Assembly: GCA_024305405.1 (NCBI GenBank) | Contig: JAKNDB010000087.1 | Coordinates: 4,342,501-4,406,500 of the forward strand | From: Dirofilaria immitis | Lineage: Eukaryota; Nematoda; Chromadorea; Rhabditida; Onchocercidae | Direction: 5' to 3' | DNA length: 64,000 nt | Part shown: positions 55,301 through 64,000 of the stretch, piece by piece | Numbering within the stretch: position 1 is the stretch's first letter | How the letters are laid out: each line of letters opens with the position of its first letter | Position numbers and translations under genes: made by a program | The notes under the pieces: generated by a model | Databases searched by the model: none | The model's input: the letters and a program-made list of their open reading frames with translations, nothing else | Told to the model about the DNA's origin: nothing

Positions 55301-55503
55301 ATCATCAAAAACATTATCATATCTTTATAGTATAACGTCATTCAGCATCTACTTCGATTCCTCTTCACCAATCAATTTTCAGTGTCTGCCTTCATCGTCA
55401 TTCAACTTCTTCAAAATCACTTAATATCTATATTTTCTAGCAAATAATCATAAACTTCCACAGAACGATAAATATTTTGGAGTTATGTCAAAATACTTAC
55501 CAT
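46336..55503 (-). CDS. USP25: USP25/USP28-type ubiquitin carboxyl-terminal hydrolase
   Basis: Cysteine protease that removes ubiquitin; about 1,200 residues from roughly 29 exons (human USP25 1,055). Seen in order: SUMO-interaction motif EVIDLASDED (exon 54314-54130), a ubiquitin-interacting motif built across an exon junction (EEQDVIK/AIEESLKDN), catalytic Cys box GLKNIGNSCWFN (exon 53802-53643), Q-rich QQDATEMLLRLIEWLE, FPRIIYMDRYLYRNR (exon 51878-51661), then the His box YHLHSVIVHEGEANVGHYWAY with WRKFNDKSV and SAYCLVYTRKK (exon 50240-49985), and the USP25/28 C-terminal domain to 46336. Exons 55018-54921 and 50495-50345 each lack one base. Phases around 51060-50994 and between 48315 and 48048 remain unresolved. 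One intron has a GC donor (48644). The coding start is a lone ATG directly before a GTAAGT donor. Confidence 0.92.
48643..48644 (-). promoter_or_regulatory. GC-AG intron donor in the USP gene
   Basis: The exon ending ...LIQE is followed by GCAAGA rather than GT; the next exon (48484-48411) begins after TTTTAG in the matching phase. GC-AG introns with an AG|GCAAG context are a known minor class. Confidence 0.6.
53097..53165 (-). repeat. copy of part of USP exon 9 inside intron 8
   Basis: 69 bases matching 52808-52877 (coding for about DPTNVLKIINELNTSLNKAAPCI) with one indel and several substitutions. Same orientation, about 290 bp upstream in gene order. The single-base deletion breaks the reading frame, so the copy cannot replace the exon. 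Confidence 0.85.
53952..54060 (-). other. candidate cryptic exon in USP intron 6
   Basis: A stretch of 109 bases bounded by TTTTATCAG and a GTATAA donor, open in the phase left by the preceding exon. Skipping it joins DVIK to AIEESLKDN in perfect phase and makes the UIM; including it puts the next exon out of frame with a prompt stop (AGC TAT TGA). It could act as a poison exon or be chance. Confidence 0.3.
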
Positions 55504-56415
55504 TCTGCCACAAATAGAAGAATCTGTAAAACTTAGAAAAGAAACCCAGAAAGTGTAAAGCGATCTAACAAGAACAGCCTTGAAAGATAAAGAAACAGTG
55601 AAGTTTTCTGGATTCTGATTAGGTATTTGATTAGATCTCAATCCTAATCAAACAAAGGAACATGACTAGAAAAAGTGGATGTCCTGAACAAGTCCCTCTG
55701 GCCAAACGCACCACGGGGGTAAGAGTAACCCTATCCACTGTACATTTGCACACACACGCAGTTTACCGTGACCCGAATACAGCAAATTCATGCCCTTATC
55801 CTTTTTCTACCAACAGAAAAATTTACAGCATAAAAACCTTCGTTGTAAAACCGCTTGTAAAATACAGCTGTCAATAGGCAGTATCCGAACTTCAATAGAA
55901 ATAAGAAATGAAGTAGCGAAACACAATAAGCAATATGCTCAGAGCACAATGTCACCTTCTAAAGGTTTTGACTAATTTTACGTATATCATCTATTCCCAA
56001 TCTTATCTTGTGCTTAATTCGAAATTCCTTCGCTGAATAAGAGCGCATCTTATATTTATTGGAAAAATCCAAATGCCAGCCCAGTACTTCAATGTAGCTG
56101 CCATTGAGCAATTCAATCAGTTATCTTTAATTTCGGTCATCTATCCAACCGTTTCGATGATTTTTATGTTATGCCTCATTGTGATATCAGTTTCTAACTA
56201 ACTACCAGACATTACATAAGCATAAGCTAAAAATTATATCGTCATTAAATGAATTCACTAGATCTAATCCCAAAACTGCTGAATCGAAACGCGTCAACAG
56301 GATTGATTACGCTCACTGCACAGCACGACCGTTCGAAGTTTATGTTGGAGCCGCAATACGTTGGCAGGTGAAGCGATGCTTGGGGCATGGTTCCATTGTG
56401 GTTACGACCTAGGTT

Positions 56416-56457
56416 GGGTTATGGATGAATGCGGGGTAACAGGGGTTAGAGGTAGGG
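56416..56457 (+). other. G-run cluster, possible G-quadruplex
   Basis: Four runs of three or four G (56416-56418, 56433-56436, 56442-56445, 56455-56457) within 42 bases, in otherwise AT-rich DNA between two divergent promoters. The first loop is long (14 bases), so folding is uncertain. Confidence 0.35.
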
Positions 56458-58022
56458 TTAAGTCTCTTGATATTTGTTAGACGTTTTTGTCTGATTTTCT
56501 GTGTATGTTCGCACTCTTCCCAAGCGTGCGTTTCCATCTTCCCGTAGTTCCGCGATGTTGTACATTAATATCCACTATCTTCACCCCAGTTATCTTTTCA
56601 TTTCATTTACAGGATTCTAAATATATGTGCAGTGTGAGTATAGTTACGTACAACTTATGAAGCGTATGGCGCCTATTTGAATATGAGTAATTTTTCTGTT
56701 CTGAACATTATTTATCTTACAGTATGCCTGGAACTTTACTAAATATCAACAACGATGGATTGCGTATTTGCTTTTGATGCTTTTTCACCTGCATTTTTCA
56801 AGATGCGCTGATTTTTTATTATTCCTTCTTTTTTGTCCATTTTTTGCTGAGATTTGCTTCAGTCTCAAAAAATTTTGTTTTTCGTTTTGGATAACTTCGG
56901 TACACTTTATAATCAGATGAATATTTGCTTGTGCTTATTAGTTTAGGAAATTTTTGAAACAGAAACTAAAAATGTGTACAAGGGCGAGACATGTGTAACT
57001 GTGAAAGTAAATACTCTTATATTGCTTTTGTCATTTTTGTTCTTTCTGAAGTTTACAGCTTTCATCATTTGATCCAAAAAGTATACAAAGCATACCATTT
57101 AGAATTTAAACATTTTAATTGAATGTGGAGGTGTAAATTTTTCCATTTTAATTTAGATTATTCTTATTATCATTTTTATGTACTTCGTTAAGATATTTTC
57201 TCTATTTTTTTAATTCAGAAATAAAAATAAAATTTATTCATATTTGAATATGTCGTTATAGCAATTAATTAATATGGAGTGTTTCACTATTTCATCTTTT
57301 ATGTACTTCGTTAGAGCATTTTTACAAATTTTCTGAGATTTATTAAAAAGTCATTGGACTCATGATATATTTTTTGCGAACAGTTATAAACTTCTCCACT
57401 AACATTTCTTAACTTTTTGTATATTATGCAATTTTTGATCCATTTCTAGAACTAAAAAATTGCTCTAATACTGATTAATATCGTTCGGCGCAAATCATTT
57501 TTATTTATCGTAATATTGGTAGTGCTTAATTCATTAAATTAATTTACGCCATGGAATTCCTTCTAATTTTTCAGAAATTTTATTTTCATTCGTTAAGCTT
57601 AAATATGATTCAAATTTCATGATATATTTTTTACAGCACATGAGTTTAATCTTGGAATAGATAATGTTTTGTGCTGAGAAAATTTGAGTTTTTGAACATT
57701 AAACAAGAAGGATTTACATTAAACCACAGTCTCTAAACAGGAAAGATAAGCTGTGAATATTTTTTTATACGAATTTACAAAAAAGCATATTATCAAAGAT
57801 TTTATTTCTATATATATTTTTATGTTAAATCACTTTTTGTTCTAAATTTCGATTAAAGATAATATTGGCGAGAATCAGATCTGTATGCTTTGTTTGTTTC
57901 TTCATTTTAGCTTGTATGGCTATGCTCTTCTGACTTCTTCTTGTTAACGTTTTCGTATGATTTCATGTTCATTTTACTGCCGAATTGCATCACTTATTTT
58001 GCTGAAAATTATGGATTCTTGC

Positions 58023-58029
58023 TTTTCAG
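58023..58029 (+). promoter_or_regulatory. probable trans-splice acceptor of MEPCE
   Basis: TTTTCAG 20 bases upstream of the MEPCE start codon, with no upstream coding exon in evidence: the usual place for a spliced-leader acceptor in nematodes. Confidence 0.4.
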
Positions 58030-58049
58030 AAAGTAATTATTTATAATAT

Positions 58050-61000
58050 ATGGAGGAATTTAATGGTGAATCGAAACCAGATACAATGAAGTCAAACCAT
58101 CCAATAAGCATTGACGCTGAAGTTCAAACCGAAGATGGAATGCATTATGAGGGAAAATTTTATCGTGGACGCGGACGAGGACATTGTAGAGGTGGTGGGC
58201 GCAATGGTCGTGGATTTAAACGTCGAGCGCGTGGAGGTTTTTTTCATTATGAAACAGAAGAATAAAGTGCGAATAAACTTGGGTCATTAACGTAATTTTC
58301 TCGGATTATCATAATTCGATGATTTAAAAACTTAAAAATGCGGATTGCTCATGACGTCATTTAATTTTGTATGTTACGGATATTATTTTGACTTACTTTA
58401 CTAGCAGTTATGTTTAATATAACGTAATGTCCAAACATCAATATTGAAAAATTCTTTGCTGCAGCAAATTTTTTCATGACTGCAAAATCCTGTTACTATT
58501 TTTATGGAATTCAAGTTGGTGGGGAGATTTAAATGGTTTTTTCTTTTCGAAAATGGTGGACCATGGAATAAGCGACGGCGATTTGGTCATACGGGTACCG
58601 TTGATGACTTTCCGTTTCTTCATGGCGGCAACAGTAAAGATCCGTTAAATTTAAAATCAGTGAAGCCAGTTGATGAGGCAGAAAATACAAAACCAATCGA
58701 TATCATTATACCGAAAAATATTCATGATCCTCTAAATCTACGAAATGTCAACAAAAATCGTGCTAGGAGGTCTTTTTTGTTGTTCTAAATCGAATTCTTT
58801 TCATTTACATGGAATTCTGATAATAATTTGAATCAAAAAACGTTCATATTTTTGGCAGAAAATGATCAGTCGATCCTCATAAGATCATAAACTATTTTAA
58901 TGAAATGTAGATGTTATTAATTAAAATAATATAGCATTTAAGGGAATGATATTGAAATGTTCTGATCAAGTACTGCCAAATATTACTATTGTTTATTAGT
59001 GTTTTCAAAAAAGAACTCTCAAATTTCAAACAGAGAAACAGTCTTGTCTTCAATACACTTTATTTCAGAAAAAGGCGCAACAGCAAATTAGCAGAGAAGG
59101 AAGAAGTTGAGGGCAGTAGTGAAAACATATCGAAACGACGTGCGAACATTGCTGTCGGCATAAACGAAAAAGACAGGAAGATCCGATCGTGTCACCTGTA
59201 CCTCTTTCAATCGTGGTATTGAATAGTTTGTTCTAATAAGTTACAGTATTTAAAAGTTTTCATTTAGTACAACCAATAAAAACTTCTACTGATTCAGTTC
59301 ATGTTCTAAAACAAAACACATTATTCTTTCTATTGGTTTTTGTATAGTCCTATTTTCGAGAATTTCGCTTATCTAGAAATGTTTATTAAAGAGGAAGTTT
59401 TGCGGAAATTCATCCAGAAGACTACCGCATCAAAAGACTGAAAAAGAACGCGAAAAATGCAGGAAAGCATTGGAAAACTGCAGCCGTCATCTGGAGCAAT
59501 GGCAGGAGTGAGTAACTCGCAAACAGTCGAAATATTCAAGACAGAAGAGGAGAAAACTGTAGACGACAAAGAGAAAAAATCAGAGGAAAAAAGGAAAAAT
59601 AATCAAAAGTTCGTCCTTGTAATCAATGACTGAGGTTCGAAATGCTGAGAAAAAAAATAGTTTCGAAAATTTTTAAAAGTAACCAGTTGCCTTTTTAAAG
59701 TTATGGATTGTTTTTATTCCTCAGCGAGAGTAATTAATAGTTTTTGATTGAAACTTTTTCCTACTATTCTTTTTCCTTTCCTTTTCTGGAAATCAAAATT
59801 TTTAGTTTTATTTCCCAAGATTTTCTAGAAAATAGTTCCATTGACGAGGAAAGATTATTTAAAGATTTAAAAAATATGGAGTATATCGCTAATCAAAAAT
59901 TTTTGAACATGCTTATTGCATAGACATAGTGTCAGACATATTAGCCGTAGATCATTACTATTGAGCGGTTTATTAACTTAATAGAATTATTTCTTTTGAA
60001 TTTTCTAAACTGATTCTTTCGTTGTGCTTTTTGGTAATAATTAAATATTGCAGATTTCGATATGGTAATTATACTCGATATTACGGAAGTCGTATTGAAA
60101 AAGGAAGTGGTCACGACCCGCGGATGAAAGTACTGAAGAAAGAATGGTTTGCAAAGAAATCAGTTTTAGATATTGGTTGCAATGTTGGATATTTGACTCT
60201 TTCAATTGCCAAAGAGTATCAGCCAAGGAACATTGTCGGTATTGATATTGATGCTCACTTAGTCGGTGTGGCTCGAAAGAATATACGTCACTATTGTGAC
60301 AAAGATGTACCCGTATGCTTTTAAATTTTCAATATTTCAGACTTTAAATATTTAGCCAGAAATTGAACGACAGACAAGTATACTAATAAAAGTTCGTTTT
60401 CATTCCTATTGTAAAATCTTCAATTTTTCGAATAAAAGTCAATTGTCACAAAAGAAAAGATTTAAAAATTAAAATATATTTGATTAGTTTTTGAAGGGTT
60501 TTCTTTGAAGAAAGAATAGTGTTAGGCAACCTTTCTGTTATTCTAGCGACAATCAAATTTAATTTTTGGTTAAGGTTAGATAATATTTTAGTGCTTATTT
60601 TGGTTGTTCAAAAGTTTTGGACGAAGTGAGAATATTTTTTTTTAGTTATTATATTTCACTTGGAATTGTTGGTTATGAATTTTATGTCTAGATCGTTGGT
60701 GGCTTCCCAGCATCATTTGCCCAACGCTATGGCCCAATTTCTGCACCGCTTACAGCTGTTTCAATCAAATTTCCTGATAATATATGGTTTCGTTGCGAAA
60801 ACTATGTGCTAGAAAAAGATGAATTGCTTGATGCGGTATATGATTTTAATTTGTCAGCTGTTTTATCAATCGTTTATTGTTCTCAATAAAATTGAATCAG
60901 AGCAATAAAATTTCCAGTAATATTCAGAAATGGTTAATAAGTACTTAGTTTCAAAAGCCTCGAAATTTTGGAGACTAAGCTAATAAAAAGTTTTCTACTT

Positions 61001-62041
61001 ATTGACATCGAGTACTGTAAGATGTTATAGTGTATTATTGGATGTATTTTGCTAAATTGTTTTTGCGTACTCCTTTCCTTCTCTATATTTATGCAGTTAT
61101 TTAAATAGTTCTTGAACTATAAATATTGTAAGGTGAAAGAAGAATATGATGTTATCATGGCATTAAGTATCACTAAGTGGATTCATTTGAACTGGGGAGA
61201 TACTGGAATTAAACGCTTCTTTAAACGTGTTTATCGACATCTTCGTCCTGGTGGTCTCTTTATTTTGGAACCACAAAGTTTTGAAACGTATAAAAAGCGA
61301 GCGAAATTGACGGTAAGTTAAAGTTTACATGACTTAATTTGAAATTTGAAAATTTATATTTCTTAAATCCATAAATTATGCCTATCGTATTGTAAAAGGC
61401 ACATATTTAAAGGTTTATATAACATATCTTTCAAATAGTTGAAGCAAACTTTTAATAATAATCTTCGAAAAGCATGTATGGTTTGGTTCATATGTGCCTT
61501 AGCCATAAGTTGGATTCTTCTGAGTTTTAGAAAGACATCAATGAAATGTATAAAACAATTGAATTTATGCCGGACGCATTCGAAGAATATTTAATCGTCG
61601 ATATTGGTTTTGATTTCTGTCAACGTATCGATCCTCCCAAGGCGTACACAAAAGGTATTTTTTGATTTTTCGATTTATGTAATTTAATAGCTTATTAATT
61701 TATTATTTTTTATTCTGTGTATCTCATTGATAAAAAAAATATCATGTCAAATTTACATTGTCCATTTAAGAATAAAATGATTTGGGGAGATGAGTACCAG
61801 TTCACATTTTAATATTGCTGCTTCGAAGGGTTTATTTTTAGTTTCTCTCTAGTGTTTTCAGTTATTCTTTGAACTTTTTTTTCAAAATATGCAGTTGAAT
61901 TCAGGTTTCGAGCGACCGATACAGGTATACTACAAACGGGTGTCTCATTCTTTTACCAGAACGAGTTATGATCACGATGAGATTCCAAAACCTCTATTGC
62001 AGATTCATTTCCGTTACATGATATTACTTCTGAAGATATAG
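58050..62041 (+). CDS. MEPCE: 7SK snRNA methylphosphate capping enzyme (MEPCE/Bin3)
   Basis: About 543 residues from nine exons: 58050-58236, 58550-58769, 59069-59215, 59377-59608, 60054-60312, 60692-60835, 61133-61312, 61531-61654, 61905-62041. The N-terminus is an RGG-rich arginine/glycine tract, then two DPLNL motifs and a lysine/arginine-rich linker. The Bin3 methyltransferase domain follows: [14 protein letters not shown] motif LDIGCNVG (about 301-308), [45 protein letters not shown] and [12 protein letters not shown]. It transfers a methyl group to the gamma-phosphate of 7SK RNA in the nucleus. One base is missing in exon 3 (GG at 59176-59177) and one in exon 4 (A run 59453-59457). The exon 2 acceptor reads TTTTCG where TTTTCAG is expected. 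The methyltransferase exons are intact. Confidence 0.9.
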
Positions 62042-63821
62042 CTAAAACTTCGATTGTTACGAAGTCTCATCCAGGTAAAGAAAATGTTGTCGTATTGCAT
62101 ATTACTGATTGTTAGCTTCTTAATTTTTTTGCTTCAGTCTTCAGACAATTTATTTTACAAAATTTAAAGTTATAATTGCAAGTTTCTATCTTTATTTTTG
62201 GAATTACTCACGAGAATATCCAAAGAGACTATCGAAATTATATTTCCAGGATAAAAAGAACATTGCAGTAAGACAAGCTGATCAAAAATTCATATAGAAA
62301 GCTGAAACAAAAAATTTTAATGTGTAGGTTTGGTTGTGTTTCAAGTCTAGATTCATTTTTACGATATTATTTATTGTTAAGTTTTTCTTGTTAAATTTTT
62401 CTCTCCAAGTTTTTATAAGGTTTCTGGAATGTTTGAAATTCTCCAACATTTTTCTTTATTTTATAAAGTTTCAGTGAGGATAAATATGCATGTGTTTGTA
62501 ATCTGACAAGAGATTTCTGAACAGATATAATGAATAATTTTATTATTCCATTTTTCTTGGGAAATATGCTATTAACCATCGTTTCAGTTGGAAGAAACAT
62601 GAAATATTCAATACTAGTTTTGAACATATGCATAGAATTGTTCATACAAATGGCATTGCTTTCAATGCATTTACCGGTGTTTCTTGATATGGTAAATTTG
62701 TTTACATTGTTTTTCCTTGTTTGATTTCAAAAGGTCTCGTCTAATGCCTTTTTTTGAAAAATAAATCATATTTTATAGGTTTTCTTCGAAATCTCTACGT
62801 GCATGATTGATTTATTTGATCGTTAAATATTGCCCTTCGTAGTGATGAATTTTTTAATCTTTAAAAAAATGAGTTCTGATATTGAATTTCGATGGTAATA
62901 TATTATACTCGAAAAGAAAAGTTTCTTTTAGTTTCTCGATATTAATATAGTGTATCAATTCGATTTGTCGCATTTTATACACTGTCCTTAAATTTCATTA
63001 TTTGATTTTTTTGAAAAAATGATATTTTTTATTATATTAATCTTGTTTGCGTTATTTTGAAAATCTAAATTTCATTAAATAAATGAGAACTTTTTAAATT
63101 GGCTAATGTGTTAATTGAATTTAATGACAGCAAGCATTTTGATGATGCAATATTTGAAATGACCGTTGAACACAGTAAACCATACATTTAGCGTACGTGG
63201 TACATTATGTTCGATAATCTGGACTTCTGTTTATATTGTTTTGTACAATGGATCTCGAGAATTATTATTCTGTGACAGCTTGTTGTGTTCGACTTTGACG
63301 CTTATCATAATTTCTAGCATTCAATTTTGTCCGAAAACAGAGTATTTGAAAATGCTTTTCATGCTAGCAATCATCAAAATTAAAAAAATTACTTCGACAC
63401 TATTAAATAAACTAAAATTATTAAAACTAATATTGATCTTTTTGATAACTAGTGCAAACCGCAAATTTTTATTTTTAATACTAAGGAAAATATATATTTG
63501 CTCTATACCAAATAACGCACATATTTTGGCAGTAAGCACAAGATTCAACCAAGCTCATAAATCTTAACAGTTCACAATCCTTCTGAACTACTTAATGATT
63601 ATTTGGAGTTTAAGATTGAAAAAATTAAATTAAAAATTTCCTATTCATCATAACTTGGTTGGACTACATATTTTGGTTTTGTCAAAAGGGAAATTAGCAA
63701 ATGTTGATTAAATTTTCTGTTCATCACAACAAAAAATGCTTTGAAGTTGTCCGTAAGTGTTTGCTCGAAAACTATTAAATAAAAGCGTTTATTTTCATTT
63801 CTATCGTTACCATTTTCAGAA
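62042..63821. other. intergenic region after MEPCE
   Basis: AT-rich. A plus-strand frame at 63166-63567 (133 codons, hydrophobic, no ATG at its start) is the longest open frame in the window but has no splice context or family resemblance. Otherwise nothing seen. Confidence 0.4.
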
Positions 63822-64000
63822 ATGGAATGGCCAAAATTCGATTTTGATAAGTATTCGCACAGTCAGCGACATCGATTGCCAAGTAATGGAAAATCGAACT
63901 GTGGCTTAAAAAGAAATAATCATAAAGTTTGTCGTTCTTTGGCGATCAATTTTGAAAATACTAAATTTAGGAAGAAAGAAAATTCAACAGGGAGAAACAC
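63822..64000 (+). CDS. 5' part of an unidentified gene, cut by the window end
   Basis: ATG at 63822 lies two bases after a strong CATTTTCAG acceptor and opens a frame that runs to the window end (59 codons) without a stop. The product is basic and polar (MEWPKFDFDKYSHSQRH..., KRNNHKVCR, FRKKENSTGRN). It may be a trans-spliced first exon or an internal exon. No domain recognised; the rest lies outside the window. Confidence 0.45.
   Translation, partial: MEWPKFDFDKYSHSQRHRLPSNGKSNCGLKRNNHKVCRSLAINFENTKFRKKENSTGRN

Larger units (their letters stand above)
55504..58049. other. divergent intergenic region (USP / MEPCE)
   Basis: 2.5 kb between two divergent genes. The segment 56280-56480 is distinctly less AT-rich and contains clustered G runs (separate entry). 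No coding frame supported; a plus-strand 71-codon frame at 55662 has no splice context. Confidence 0.5.

Noticed and set aside
55662..55877. 71-codon plus-strand frame between USP and MEPCE
   Set aside because: No acceptor or donor in phase, no family resemblance, and it lies in the likely promoter region.
56414..56460. Telomere-like repeat (GGGTTA)
   Set aside because: Only two degenerate GGGTTA-like words occur, not a tandem array, and nematode telomeres use TTAGGC.
59600..59660. tRNA B-box-like GGTTCGAA near 59636
   Set aside because: No A box at the right distance and no cloverleaf stems.

Overview
The window looks like nuclear DNA of a nematode. It is strongly AT-rich, its genes are cut into many short exons by small introns with TTTTCAG/TTTTTAG acceptors, and several start codons sit just downstream of an acceptor-like CAG, as expected for spliced-leader trans-splicing. 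The proteins look most like nematode and general metazoan orthologues. A spirurid (possibly filarial) worm is the best guess, but it rests on composition and gene style only. I saw no rRNA, tRNA, CRISPR array, transposase or viral gene.

Layout, left to right. 1-16 kb, minus strand: cdk-1 (CDK1), a 53-residue single-pass membrane micropeptide, METTL1 (tRNA m7G46 methyltransferase) and stc-1 (HSPA13-type Hsp70). 16.8-20.7 kb, plus: a divergent PP1-like phosphatase with an unusual C-terminal extension. 22.8-25.3 kb, plus: a Transformer-2 type SR splicing factor (rsp-8-like). 27.1-39.3 kb, plus: a 26-exon DENND5 (Rab6-interacting/DENN) gene, with unexplained coding-like exons inside its largest intron. 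41.1-44.4 kb, plus: a nucleotide-sugar transporter of the SQV-7/SLC35D type. 46.3-55.5 kb, minus: a USP25/USP28-type deubiquitinase of about 29 exons. 58.0-62.0 kb, plus: MEPCE/Bin3 (7SK cap methyltransferase). 63.8 kb to the end: the 5' part of another plus-strand gene or exon.

The genes are mostly unrelated housekeeping functions: cell cycle, tRNA and 7SK RNA modification, splicing, proteostasis, and membrane or glycan traffic. Possible linkages are a METTL1-micropeptide operon (443 bp apart, same strand) and a divergent promoter region between the USP and MEPCE genes.

The strongest technical observation is that joining exons by homology and phase requires one missing base at about a dozen places, in 8 of the 10 long genes. 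I never needed an inserted base, although one USP junction (between the exons at 48315 and 48048) could not be reconciled at all. Most of the sites lie in short mononucleotide runs. This looks like consensus sequence error, not gene decay. Separately, two genes carry short copies of one of their own coding exons nearby. All exon coordinates were read by eye from splice signals and family resemblance and should be treated as models.
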